Of a stretch of 64,000 bases of DNA, positions 10,980 through 22,318 are shown in pieces; the first letter of the stretch is position 1; every line of letters begins with the position of its first letter. Below the pieces are notes generated by a model. It was not told where the DNA came from and searched no databases. It saw nothing but the letters and a program-made list of their open reading frames with translations. The stretch spans positions 21,951,515 through 22,015,514 of the forward strand of contig OU744726.1 in NCBI GenBank assembly GCA_916613615.1, in the 5' to 3' direction. Position numbers and translations under genes: made by a program. The DNA is from Steromphala cineraria. Taxonomy: Eukaryota; Mollusca; Gastropoda; Trochida; Trochidae.

Positions 10980-13340
10980 TTATTAGTAGTGTAACAAGGA
11001 AACACTTGAATCAATGAAGAAAGATGATAAACTGGTCTGTCTTGAAAATATAAATGAAATACCAACGGAGTGAATCATGCATGGCTACGTTTAAATCAGT
11101 AAGTTCAATATCGATAAAACCAGCTGACAGGTGTAGCCCGTCGAACTGAGACCACACTCATATAGTTTGAATCATTTCACGGATCATTGGACAAGCGTGT
11201 TAAGCACTTTGGCTAGGTTTTGAATTGAGCTGTCCTGCAAGCCCTATGTCGTAAAACTCCCACAAATACCTTTTTGAAACGACCCCTTCCTCATTTTAGT
11301 ACCATCATTGTGGAAAAGTCTTTAATTTATGACTATTGCGGTATAGGGTGGGGGTCCGTTTGATGGGGGTTGTTTGATTACCCGTGGCTCTGTGTTGGTG
11401 GAGTTAAAAGCGCTTTCTGTTGATGTTACTACCCCGGTGTTTTACAGTTTTGAGACGTACATTCTCCACAAAAAATTGTCAAATATGTTCACCAATGAAA
11501 CGAGATACGTAATCTAATTTGATTATTAATGTAAATATTATACAAGTTACTTCAAATCAAGAACTGCAATTTAAATTATTAAACAATTGTAATAACGGTG
11601 GATGTCCAGTAAAGACAACAAGTCTCTTGCAAATCGAACTGTTAATGGTCTAAATTAACTTAAAAGACCATATACGATGCTCAACTTGTTTCTGTACATC
11701 TTCAGTATACTGACATTGAGATTTATGTGAAGATTCAAGTGACATTTTATGAACGCATCTCGCAGTTTCATTCATTCAGTCAAAATACGATATGTCGTGA
11801 GGTAAATGACCTGCGCATTGAGCATAAACTTGTGTATGGACATTTGCGCAATACAAGTACACATATTATTATTATGACCCTACTTTAAAAGATAATGTTA
11901 AAATAATTTTTACGTCATGAAATGATTAAAAGTTAAGATTAAATAGATTTAGATTAGATATCATATTTTAAAGTATGTATGACAAAATGTAAAAGCGATC
12001 TTTGAACTTCACCAAACATCAAGTTTGCTCCTAGTATGGATGTAACAGAAGACTTTTGATTTTGAGATAACAACCTTTCTGAGGTACTGACGATGATCGT
12101 TATGACCTTCATATTTTCAGGGAATGAAAGACTGTTTCTGGACTATTTGTATAGCTGATAAATGTCTTTATGTAAAATATGCCTGTATGCGTTGCAGTGG
12201 CATAGGCCACGCCTCAGATGAGTATGAATAGATTCTTCGGATTTTGGTATGCTCTCCCGTCTTTGGGCACGAACTGTATGTGCCTTGTAGTTATGCCATT
12301 ATCCCAGTTAATTTGCCACTGGTCCCAAATTGCCGCATTATTTTTGTATATATGTCTTAGAGATGGGGCATGTAAGTAATTTGCCGCACAGGACGATTAC
12401 ATAAAACCTGCATCCGAGGGACATTACTCCCCTTGTCTAGTGAACTAGATGGTAAAATAATATAAATATACCCCACAGAACAAAGTGTAGTCATTAAAGG
12501 TCTATGATCATAATGAGATATATACCACGAGGGCCACATCATGAAATGAATTTATTATCTTTCTAAACTAACTACGCTCAGCATTCAACTGAGACTAAAG
12601 TATCTGACTTATAATTCAATGACTGCCGCGCTCCGATTAGTTTGAAAAAAGATAAAATCTTCGTTTACCATTCGCTAGCTTTTAATATTTTTCTTATCTA
12701 TTAACTTGAAATAACCTTTTCAAAACTGTAACATTGTACATGTATGCATGACATGGCATAGACGGTATTCGTATTAAAGCAATTACAACATGGTTAGAGT
12801 AACCTTTTTTTGCAATGCGAACATCGTCCTATCAATTATTTCTGTAACTCAGTTGATATAACTTAATGAGCTAGATTTCATCTAACTCAGTGCATTATGC
12901 ATAAGTTTCTGCATCGATAAACACGCTGTTTAAAACATTAAACTTCATTGCTTCACTGCATAATCGACAACCCCCAGTGTATATTTAATTATTGTAACAT
13001 GAGTTGAAGTATGTATAGCATTTATCATGAAGAAAATCGATAGTTTTTAATAACAATACCGGTGTAATTTATTCGTAACTGTCACGATTAACAGTCCTAG
13101 GCCTAAACAACAGTTTAAATATCGAATAATAAAGTATATTCAGGGAGATGTAAATGTCAAATTTAGGCAATATTCTTAACAAAGCTTTGTTGGATTTAAT
13201 GGTTCTCAATGAAGCACATATAGAATGCAAGGGGAAAAGTAAGCGGGGAAACGATTTGACACAAAAGATCTATGAATATTACTTTATGGTAAGCACATTC
13301 GCGTTAAAACATAAAGTCAGTTTTTTCTTTATGCCTGAGT
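10980..13340. other. intergenic, no gene recognised
   Basis: AT-rich sequence without recognisable coding or RNA features. The 104-codon frame starting at 13154 runs into the transposon that begins at 13341 and shows no domain; I regard it as chance. Confidence 0.5.
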
Positions 13341-14598
13341 TACACCAAGGTCGTTCTCACTACGTCCTACTCCGTCCAAAATTAAAAGCAAAACGGCCTC
13401 GGACGGGATGGAAACGAGTAACGATTGTTTTTATTTTATGCAAACGTGACGCCAGCACTTTCATCTAGTCTTTATCCCGTACTCAGGCAGTTTCTAACAC
13501 GTTTAGATCGGATAGTATTGCCTGTTTCAGGACGTCTTCAACAAGTTCCATTCCGTTCTTAGACAGTTCATATCCGTTCTAAACTAGACCAATCTCGTTC
13601 TTGATACGCACAATTCCGTCCTGGCTGCGACCAACTCGTTTTAAGACAGCTCCTTTCGTTTTCACTACGTCCTGATTCCGTTCTCAGTGCGTCCTAATTG
13701 TAAAATCATCCAGTTCTGGCCCGTTTTCAATAAAAATCCAGCACGTCCTTGTCCGTTCTCATAAGCGTTCTCAATTTCAAGGTGAAAACATCATGCCTTC
13801 AAATAAGAGGAAGTATGGTCAGAGGAAGGTTGTTCACAGGAAATCAAATACCAGATCCACTAGCCCTGTAGAAGCAATATAGCCGAGGCAAACAACACTT
13901 CACATTGTTTCTCTGCTTCCATCACAAACTGTAGGAAACCCTTATATATTCATTATGCTGAGAGCTTCATGCAACTTGCTTCATGTTTCTCTTATCACTT
14001 CTGTATCCCGAATGATAAAATTATCATTTTTACTTGTGTATTTACATACCGAATTGCAAAAGTAGTAAGAACTGTATGAGAATTTTGCAAACGTACTAAG
14101 AACGAGTAGAACGCAATGAGGACCTTATTAAAACTTTTATGACTGCGTAAGAACGTACTACACACTGAATCGGAACATTTTCAATATGTTACACTTATTA
14201 GGACGTACGAACAACTGACTATGGTCGTACTGAGAACGAGTTACACTGAGGCTGAGGACGGAATGGACGGGGTGGAAACTGTGCACAAACGTATTGCAAT
14301 CGATTCCTGACAGCGCTATGTTCTTACTCGTCCTTAGGCAGATCGAAGTACGGCAGTTCCGTTCGAAGTACGGCAATCCCGTTTCAGTACGTTTGTACTC
14401 AGTCCAATTTCAGGACGGAGAGAACGTTGAACATGTCAAACGTTCTGGAGCACCTTCCCATTTTTAGTACGTCCGAGCCAGTTCATAAAGTTCGTAAACA
14501 GTTGCCACAACGTCCATTTCGTCCTCGGACAGATCTCAGACAGTTTGAGCCCGTTCTGAGAAAAATCCAAGAACGTACTGAAAACGGGCTTGGTGTAA
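13341..14598. mobile_element. non-autonomous DNA transposon with long repeat-filled inverted ends
   Basis: TTACACCAAG at 13341-13350 is inverted as CTTGGTGTAA at 14589-14598. Inward of both ends the same motif, CGTTCT / CGTCC / CAGTACGT, recurs every 15-25 bp. It runs in one orientation on the left (to about 13760) and mostly the inverse on the right (from about 14085). Such subterminal arrays are typical transposase-binding regions of cut-and-paste elements; the CAC...GTG ends suggest a CMC-like family, which is inference. No transposase frame is present and no clear target duplication was found. Confidence 0.65.
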
Positions 14599-14918
14599 AG
14601 GGGTATTAATCAAACAACGTAAAATAGGAACATAATTTTCAGGTTGCAATTCTCTTGTATTTTGTAAAGTTGTTTATAAACAATAACAGTGCAAATACAT
14701 CATAAAGTTTTGTTTTCTAAGACAATGACGAACAGAAACAGTTGTTTACAAATATATATATTTTCTTTCTTATGAAGATGAGTTTTACATTCATTTTATA
14801 TTTCAATTACAACCATCAACCATAAACAACACAAAACGTAAGCTGTAAAACATGTGTCATAGGAAAGTCTATGAAAGAAATTGTGACATCATGCTAATCC
14901 GCTCTCTAACGTTTCAAA
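14599..14918. other. 3' flank of GT31-2
   Basis: AT-rich sequence downstream of the minus-strand gene ending at 14919. No canonical polyadenylation signal was identified with confidence. Confidence 0.4.
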
Positions 14919-16268
14919 TTAATTTATATATAATTTCTTCATTAAGTAATCCCAGTTACTGAATTCTGTGAAAAACATGTGTTTGGAAAGATCAACACTT
15001 GTGATGCCACCCTTAATCACAGAATTTCTTTTAATGGCTTTGTGTCCTTCGAGAAAACCTTTATGGCTAATTTCAGCCTTCCTCGCAAGAATACCAGTGA
15101 CAAAAATATCATCTATCCAAAAGGAAGCCATGTTTTCAGAAGCGCGAACGAGTTTCCTGGCAACGTCTATTGTTGTTATATAAGCCATCCCTTCACAATA
15201 ATTTGGAAAGAAAGCAAATGGATATTCATACATTGTCAGTGCCCATTTGCCATATCCCATGGGAAATATCTTTTTCAGCACAGAACAATATAACGTATTT
15301 TCATATGGTCCAATAATCGATGAAAAATTAACAAGTTTGTATACATCCATAAACACGTCATCATCCAATTTCACAAGTGTTTTCACGTGTTGACAGTACA
15401 CCGTCGCCCAGTGCAAGGCCATGATATGTTTGTAAGTAAGATTTTTGTATGAATCGATGAAATCTCCCTGAACAATGTCGTCATACAATTGTGATTCTTC
15501 CTCAATCTTCTTCTGATAAAGCTTTGGAATACAGTGAGTCCCAAGCATGAATACTGTGGTAGGTTTGACCATCCCTTGTCTTACTCTCCCCCATGTCTCT
15601 CTGATACGGGTTCGCTTCCTGAAGTTACCAGCAGCTGAATTGATTATAATTAGCACTGACTCATTATCAGATGTACACAGTTTACTATTTAGTTGAAACT
15701 TGAAGTTATGATGATTGAGTAAACTATCTTTCGGCGCATTCCCTCCGATAGCAAACCAATCGATCATTGCATCGAAAAGGTTTGTCATTGTCTTTGGTGA
15801 AAGTCCAAATTTTACAGGGTTTCCTTTCCTTTCAATTCTCAAAATCCCACTACTTGACTGTTTGAGCTTTGAAAGCTTGGAAGCTCTGTCGTCGACTAAA
15901 ACCGATTCAGTTTTTGACGATACCTTTATAGATTCTGTTTCATTAGACGCACTGATTCTGGATACATCAATGTTAGAAATACTATATGATGAATTATTAT
16001 CTGATAACTGGTACCTTGAAGCATTTGTCTGTGTCTTGTTGTTTAACCCAGTTTGTTGATGTCCATTGATGCCAATTGTTTTCTGGTTTTGTTCCATCGT
16101 TCGTTCATACTTTCTTTGAAAAGATTCAAAGACTATCAGATTGAGCATTAACACAGACATCAGGAAGAAACACGTCACGAGAAGACACTTGCGTATTCTC
16201 ACACCTTTCATAATCGTTGTAGAGCAACAATAACATGTTAGAAGCAATATCATTATAATTAACCACAT
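14919..16268 (-). CDS. GT31 beta-1,3-galactosyltransferase-like protein (GT31-2)
   Basis: Single-exon type II Golgi glycosyltransferase of the Galactosyl_T family, 449 residues from the first Met. Catalytic motifs are RIRETWG (221-227), FMLG (240-243), DIVQGDF, the NLT sequon (276-278), the DDD metal-binding motif (302-304), YPFAFFPNYCEG (349-360) and WIDDIFVTG (384-392), where the family usually has ED. The start is uncertain. The 449-residue version begins with a hydrophobic stretch and then a second one at about 28-47. Met20 (codon 16209-16211) gives the sequence MKGVRIRK followed by one anchor. That matches the start of GT31-4 (MGGIRRIRK plus anchor) and has A at -3, so Met20 is probably the real start (430 residues). 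The stem (about 50-190) is Ser/Asn-rich and unlike its paralogues. Substrate unknown. Confidence 0.9.
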   Translation of the reverse strand: MWLIIMILLLTCYCCSTTIMKGVRIRKCLLVTCFFLMSVLMLNLIVFESFQRKYERTMEQNQKTIGINGHQQTGLNNKTQTNASRYQLSDNNSSYSISNIDVSRISASNETESIKVSSKTESVLVDDRASKLSKLKQSSSGILRIERKGNPVKFGLSPKTMTNLFDAMIDWFAIGGNAPKDSLLNHHNFKFQLNSKLCTSDNESVLIIINSAAGNFRKRTRIRETWGRVRQGMVKPTTVFMLGTHCIPKLYQKKIEEESQLYDDIVQGDFIDSYKNLTYKHIMALHWATVYCQHVKTLVKLDDDVFMDVYKLVNFSSIIGPYENTLYCSVLKKIFPMGYGKWALTMYEYPFAFFPNYCEGMAYITTIDVARKLVRASENMASFWIDDIFVTGILARKAEISHKGFLEGHKAIKRNSVIKGGITSVDLSKHMFFTEFSNWDYLMKKLYIN

Positions 16269-17089
16269 GCCGTAGTTTATAATGTCTTGTACAGAGACTA
16301 ATTGACAGGTTTATGTCTCTGTATTTTCTACGGCGATCGATTGTCTACTTGAGAATCAATTATCAAGTTCATTGTGGATTAAGCTCCATGTCATTTGGTT
16401 TGTTTTGAATTCATCAAGGATGAAATGAAAATCCATAGGTTAATTAGGTTATTTCCGTTCCAGGCGAATTATTGATTTCGGCACATTTGTGTGTAAATTT
16501 GACATTTTCCACCAGTCAAATAGTGCAGGTATACAATAAGTGTAAAAGACATTGTATGTGTTATGTTTTCACATGAACCCCTTCTCAAAGTCTTTATTGA
16601 CTCTTTATGAACTCTTTATGAACATCGTCTTTATCGGGTCTTCCCATTGAAAATGTATTTTACAAAAGGAGTGCTGTATCTTACTATTTGATGATCAAAC
16701 ATCAAAGAAGTCGTGATGGTAATCGACAAATGCTGGCTTATTTGTCAAGTTGTACTAACTAAACCCTAAGAACCAAGTCACACATCAGCTACTATAGGAT
16801 TCCATTTACCTTTAACCAAGCATTCGCTTTCCTCAATATTGTTAATCACTTTTGTTTATTAAAGATTTCGAAAAAGAACTTCTACAATGTTTACATTAAA
16901 AAACCTTACGGTATTCACTGTACATTTCAGTATTTATTCACCTTTAAATATTTCTCAAGTGATTCACCTCAAAAGAAAGTCTTTTTACAATGACGAACCT
17001 TTAAACTTTGTGATTAACCTGTGATTAACATTCACAGTAATTGCTAATTATTCATTATGATTTAAAATCTTGACGGACGATTTTCCTTC
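16269..17089. other. intergenic, no gene recognised
   Basis: Upstream side of the minus-strand GT31-2 gene. No TATA box or splice signal can be assigned with confidence, and no open frame of note is present. Confidence 0.4.
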
Positions 17090-17520
17090 AGGCTTTCCAC
17101 CAATAATTCCCTTTAATATAACATTTCACCGATGACTCACCTTCAATCGTTTCACCAATTATTCAATTTGATTCGAAGTTTTCATTTGTGATTCATTTTC
17201 AAAGTATTCACCAATTATTCACTTTCATTTGAAATCTTTCTCACTGTCGCAGCATTCACAAATTATTCACAAATTCGTGCTTTTATCCAAGGCCTTCACC
17301 GATCATCCAATTTGTTATTGTTTACCAATTATTCACCTTCACGCAAGGCCTTCGCCGATCATCCGTTGTCACAGTTTTCACCATTTATTCACCTTCATGC
17401 AAAATCTTCACCGATCATTAATTTTAACAGTATTCACCATTGATTCACCTTCATGCAATATCTTCACCGATCATCCACTTTAACAGTATTCACAATTTAT
17501 TTACCATCATGCATCGTTTA
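17090..17520. repeat. degenerate tandem repeat, ~56 bp unit
   Basis: At least four units between about 17296 and 17510 follow the pattern CTTCACCGATCAT, then ACAGTATTCACCA, then TTCACCTTCATGCAA. More diverged copies of the TTCACC/ATTATTCA core extend back to about 17090. The open frames over this stretch are by-products. Confidence 0.75.
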
Positions 17521-18729
17521 TCCACTTCACATTATTCTCAAATCATACACCAAAGTCAAAGCCGATGATTTAACTTTCCACCATTCATTCAATTTGACTT
17601 TGATACACCCTTTTGTTTCAAAATTCACAAGTCAATCATTTCCAATGTTTCAACCAAGAATTCAATAAGTTCAGCCTCAACGAACTATTACTCCCCATTT
17701 TTATATTCCTCTCGAGATAGTTAACCAATCAATTATCTTTCACGTCAACGGTGATGATCCACGGTCTCTGTTTTCCAACTAAATCATATGACCTTCTATG
17801 TCAAAACCTATAAATACACTCCAATGCATTTCTCAATGATAAGCCTTCAATATCCTAGCCACCTTCAAAGTCCTAAGTAAGGAATAATCCAAATCCAAGT
17901 GTTCTTCAATGTATATGTTCACCCCCTCCTTTCACTTCAAAGCCGTTCTTTCAATTAACATCGAGTCTTCATAGTGGTTTCCCTTATTAATCAATACTCG
18001 TACAGTTATCATCAACAGGCGTAACAAAGTATTTCTTTGTCAGCAAGAAAATCGAAGAAGACCAATGTACGATGTACATTTGTGTTTCCTTTCTACCTTG
18101 GGAAACTTCATATAGCCATATACTACCATATTGATTTATATGACCATCATAACATATTATATCCCCTTTTCGTTGTGAAGCTATAGGACGACTATTGATT
18201 TTCGCTACTCAAGAGAAAAATAAATTGCTGGATTATATTGATTTGTTGTTAGTGTGGTAACAGATAATATTACCATTCCTTGAAACACCAATGTACCATT
18301 GCTTATGTGGTCATAGGAGATACATGCCATTTAGATGTACAATTTAATGAGCTAATATGACCAAGTTACAGTTAGGATTACAATCTCTGCAAATGTACAC
18401 ATTTTTGTACAGATTTAGGGTTTGAGTCCCTTACGATAGTGTGATCCAAAATGTAACAATGTTACTAGAAATGAAGCGAATGCATACTAGACCTTTCATT
18501 ACGGACGCAATTTTATGCTGACACTACATATGAGAGCGCATTTTCGTTATGCTTTGCTCTATAATATTACAACATGGGAAGGGAGAATAATGAGATGGTT
18601 AATCTGGTCTATTTAGCATATCCTGGCAAAATATCTATGAAGGCAAAATGTTTATAACCTTCATTACTTATATCTATTCTTCTCTCCTTAATTGATAAGC
18701 AATGGCACTTTACAGTTACCATGATTAAT
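17521..18729. other. intergenic, no gene recognised
   Basis: Diverged continuation of the TTCAnn-rich sequence to about 17680, then unique-looking AT-rich DNA. No protein or RNA feature is recognised. Confidence 0.45.
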
Positions 18730-18956
18730 TTGTCAATAATAAAAATAACACTTTATTGTCCTCAGTACATGAACATATTGGAAATTTGTTTTGTGCATTT
18801 TGCACCCGGTTCCAGTTGCGTTGTTCTGCCTTTACAATGCTGAGTGTCAAGCTAGACAGCAACAACTCCCATCTTTCAACGTCTTTTGGTATGACGCGAC
18901 AAGGAATCCGACCCCGGTCTTCTGGGTGACTGAGCTGAGCTACGTCCCCGGTAAAT
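18730..18956 (-). mobile_element. tRNA-derived SINE
   Basis: Read on the minus strand, 18955-18890 resembles a tRNA 5' region. GGGGACGTAGCTCAG gives a box A-like string and GGTCGGATTCC a box B-like string. A body follows containing TTGTTGCTGTCTAGCTTG and CTCAGCATTGTAAAGG, and the tail contains ACAATAAAGTG. Box A/B spacing and the unrelated body fit a Pol III SINE. The body resembles a central domain common in bivalve SINEs; that resemblance is from memory. Confidence 0.6.
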
Positions 18957-19089
18957 AAATAAATTTAGACCTTAAAATCTAACCGATATGCTTCCTTCTG
19001 ATTGGACTTAACAGGGTCATGTGACCAGTGTACATTACAACAACATTGAATTCAACACGAAACTGGAGTTTACAAAGTATACCCTCCGT

Positions 19090-19260
19090 AAAGTGCGAGG
19101 TGCTGTAGTGGTAAGCACGCAGGCCTATCACGCCAACGACTCGAGTTCGAATCCACGTTCACATACAAGACTGGGTGACCTGGATCTCGATTTTCGAAGC
19201 TCTCTTAGTAAGTAAGTACCATACATTAACATTGACTTACGTCTATCTTAGCACTAAGGG
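19090..19260 (+). mobile_element. tRNA-derived SINE, MetaSINE-like
   Basis: TAGTGGTAAGC (box A) and GTTCGAATCC (box B) lie about 35 bp apart from 19109. They are followed by a body with TCTCGATTTTCGAAGCTCTC. The 5' and 3' parts of the tRNA-like segment do not pair as an acceptor stem, so this is not a functional tRNA gene. The body resembles the central domain of MetaSINEs. From 19233 the sequence CTTACGTCTATCTTAGCACTAAG looks like the continuation of such a domain in inverse orientation, suggesting a rearranged or second copy. Confidence 0.6.
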
Positions 19261-19790
19261 GGCTACACTAATCAAAGACCTGACAGTGTTCATCTACATT
19301 GCCCTCAGTCCAACAGACTGTATGAATGATTACCTGAAATAACTGGTGTATTTGGCTTCGTGCAGATGGCTCCGATTCCACTGTAGGCAGTAGGGAACAT
19401 TATACCGCCAGTGAGCAGTTGTAGATTGGATACTAAGCGTTTAAATTGTACATGTAATATCATTAAGGATTCAGCCTGTCTGAATCATTATTGTAATTGG
19501 CGTGGGGTTTGTTTTTTGTTTTGTTTTAATTATACCACGATTTTTGTGAGCAAGATTCAGACCAAATGGCTAATGCTATCAAAGCCAAATTCGCAGGCTG
19601 GTAGACCTTGAGGAAAGACGACACTAAGCTTTTGGACCAAATCGGCCTATAAATAATAGCAAGGCCCAAAGTTTTTAATATGGCTTTTTTTTAAATAGAC
19701 TGAGAGACCTGAAACTTTTTTTAAAAGATGCGCAATAACAATTGCTGCAAAAAACTAAATTATGGCAAATTCGTAGGTCACGTGGTTCGG

Positions 19791-20401
19791 CATTCTCTTC
19801 CCACAGAGGCAACTCAGTTATACTTGATTTAGCCTCTGTTCTATTACGCCTAGATCCTGGGGTTCCGGCAGATTGCCTTAGCGGCAAAACGTTGTAACTT
19901 GAGATATCTCCCTTATCTGCAGCCAATGAAAACACCTTTTGGATATCAACGACTTTGGGAATTCTCAACAGTCGTACGGTGACTTTCGAAAGTATCATGC
20001 CTTTGGGTTTACTTTTCATTAACAGTGTGAGAGGGGAAATATTTGAAAATCAGATATGGATAAGGTTTTTCGTTAGAAACATACTGTTTTATAATTGTGT
20101 AAATTGTTCTTTGTTTTATGATAAATTTTATTTTAATAATCTACCAAATAAAAACTAATGAGAAGGTAAAAAATCAATGTTTTGTAGAAGGAAGAGTTAT
20201 CTCCCCTGAATGCCGAATCACCGGGAATAGCCGGGAGTAGCCGAGCTTTTGCGAATGACCCCTTTTGAAACAACGTCGCTGATTGCACAACTAACTTCGA
20301 TTGCCTCCAATCAGATTTCTACTTTTCCGTCCCGTGTATTAGCCGTAATAGAACAGAGGCTAATTCAGGTATGACTGAGTTGCCTCTGTGGGGAGAGAAT
20401 G
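19791..20401. mobile_element. 611 bp long-TIR element with 9 bp target duplication, copy 1
   Basis: The element starts CATTCTCTTCCCACAGAGGC and ends in the inverse. Near-perfect inverted repeats of about 55 bp reach through GCCTCTGTTCTATTACG. GTGGTTCGG occurs directly before the left end (19782-19790) and directly after the right end (20402-20410), a 9 bp target-site duplication. It carries no transposase. A 9 bp duplication with long terminal repeats is typical of Mutator-like (MULE) MITEs. Related copies lie at 58729-59329, 44043-44393 and 47505-47853. Confidence 0.85.
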
Positions 20402-20411
20402 GTGGTTCGGC

Positions 20412-20947
20412 CGCAATCTTGCTTTTAGTACCTTTTTTTACTTTTTTCCACCCCACCCGCCTTTGACAATCTTCTTCTCTGACGATACTTGAGACCTGAT
20501 ACAGAGACCTGACATTCATACTGAATGTAGTTGAAGCATTGTACTTTAGGATTTGGAATTTTGAAAGTCTTAACGTTAATATTTTTGTCTCTGTTTTAGA
20601 CTATTCACCACATTGAAATGAAAATGATTATGGTATTGCTTTTAAGAAGAAAGATTCAGATTGTCACAACGATCTGAACAAGTGATAAAGGGTTACATCT
20701 TACCTCAGCATGTACTACAGAGGAAATCTGTTGATCCAGACTAATATGTAACAAACCTTTGTATATCCTTTATCAGTATGGTCTGTGAAACCCTTCTGAA
20801 TTGGTAAAAATTGAAAAACGAAATGTAAACGGATAACAATTATTTTAATGTGATAATCCTGACGTTTCGGAAACTATGCTTATCTTTCACCAGGTTGTCT
20901 CAAGTTGTTATCCATAGAATGTTGCTGTGTTTCGTCATTGATGAACA
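20412..20947. other. 3' flank of GT31-3
   Basis: No gene seen. A weak ATTAAA-type polyadenylation signal (minus strand) is at 20845-20850, about 100 nt after the GT31-3 stop. Confidence 0.35.
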
Positions 20948-22318
20948 TCACCTAGCATCATTGATCAAGACTGCATTGAGAAGATCCCAGTTAACCTTTT
21001 CAGTGAAAAACATGAAGTTTTTTAGACTGTTCTTTGTGAGTGCGGTGATATTCCGATAAGTGGTGGCAAGTTTATGTCCTGGCTTAAACGGTCGGATATC
21101 AACTTGGGCTACTCTCCTCACAAAACCAATCATATAGACATCATCTATCCAGAAGAAACCCAGTTCGGTTGATGCTTTATCCAATTTTCTAGCAACGTCC
21201 ATTGACATGATATAGGCCGCGCCGCCGCAGTACAAGGGAAACCGATAGAATGGATATTCTGTCTCAGTCACTGCCCATTTGCCTCTTCTTTGAGTAAGAC
21301 CTTTTGTGAAAACCTTACCATAAACACTGTTTGGGATACTTCCATATGTAGCTGAGAAATTAGCCAATTTGTGAATATCGACAAAAACGTCATCGTCAAT
21401 CTTCACAATAGTTCTGACGTCAGCACAATGTGACGTCACCCAGTGAATCGCCATTACGTGTTTGTACGTGAGATTCTTGTAAGTGTCCAGAAAGTCTCCT
21501 TGAACGATGTCGCCATGCTTCTGAGACTCTTTTTCGACTTCAAGTTGAAGTGTTTTATTTTCAGGAAAGGATTCACCAAGCATGAATATGATGGTTGGCT
21601 GTGAGACAATAGCCTTTACAGCACCCCAAGTACTCCTAATCAGGCGTCTTTTTCTGGCGTGCTTTACTGCAGAATGTACCAAGATGACGATGGGTGTATT
21701 TTTCTTTGAACACAAGTTGCTGTTAAGATGGTAGTAAAACTTGTGTCGATTGAGTCTATCATCTTTCTCGGTTTCGTTTATTGTTAACCATTTTGTTGCC
21801 TGAATGATAACGTTTTCGGCGTCATGGGAGGACATATGTTTGAGTTCGTCGGTATTCGTTTCAATTTCCTCTCCGTCGATCTCAACAGTATTATTGAAAT
21901 GATTCATTTCTACAATGGGAGGAGTGTTACTCAGATCCTCTGACTTGGTTTCATCAGACGGCTCATTCGTTATTAAGGTTGAGTCAGTTTCATCAGATAT
22001 TTCGATATATTCATTTTCAAAATCTTGACTTGGAGTTTTGATTGCAAAATAATAGTTTTTAGAACCCTTTTCAAATATAGAATTGCGATCATTTCTTTCT
22101 GTTTTCATCGGAAGGATTCTTTCTCTTAAATATTTAATATATTCAAAGGGACTTTCAATTTGTGAATGAACACTCTTAGTCTTGTCTTCCACACGTTGTT
22201 TAGATTGTATATGGATGACTTCAAGTGTGATAATTACAACCATAACTATTTGACCTAAGATCACCAACTTGACCAAATTTGGTTTTCTTTTACAGATTAA
22301 CTGCATATTGAATTTCAA
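20948..22318 (-). CDS. GT31 beta-1,3-galactosyltransferase-like protein (GT31-3)
   Basis: Single-exon, 456-residue type II membrane glycosyltransferase, Galactosyl_T family, expected in the Golgi. A basic start (ICKRKPNLVK) precedes the anchor at about 15-36, and the stem (about 37-180) is acidic and Thr/Ser-rich. Catalytic features are RLIRSTWG (225-232), FMLGESFPENKT (245-256), DIVQGDFLDTYKNLTYKH (270-287), DDD at 308-310, YPFYRFPLYCGG (355-366) and WIDDVYMIG (390-398). The last block has IG where the paralogues have TG, and DD where canonical enzymes have ED. From PTIIFMLG to DDDVFVD it is almost identical to GT31-4 at 41035-42399, so the two are the most recent duplicates in the cluster. 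The first ATG is used; a second Met at codon 5 is also possible. Substrate specificity is not predictable. Confidence 0.9.
   Translation of the reverse strand: MKFNMQLICKRKPNLVKLVILGQIVMVVIITLEVIHIQSKQRVEDKTKSVHSQIESPFEYIKYLRERILPMKTERNDRNSIFEKGSKNYYFAIKTPSQDFENEYIEISDETDSTLITNEPSDETKSEDLSNTPPIVEMNHFNNTVEIDGEEIETNTDELKHMSSHDAENVIIQATKWLTINETEKDDRLNRHKFYYHLNSNLCSKKNTPIVILVHSAVKHARKRRLIRSTWGAVKAIVSQPTIIFMLGESFPENKTLQLEVEKESQKHGDIVQGDFLDTYKNLTYKHVMAIHWVTSHCADVRTIVKIDDDVFVDIHKLANFSATYGSIPNSVYGKVFTKGLTQRRGKWAVTETEYPFYRFPLYCGGAAYIMSMDVARKLDKASTELGFFWIDDVYMIGFVRRVAQVDIRPFKPGHKLATTYRNITALTKNSLKNFMFFTEKVNWDLLNAVLINDAR

Noticed and set aside
13154..13468. 104-codon plus-strand frame
   Set aside because: It crosses into the transposon boundary at 13341, has no domain and uses transposon repeats for its C-terminus.
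19094..19165. Possible tRNA gene with boxes A and B
   Set aside because: No pairing acceptor stem and it is fused to a SINE body, so it is a tRNA-derived SINE head.
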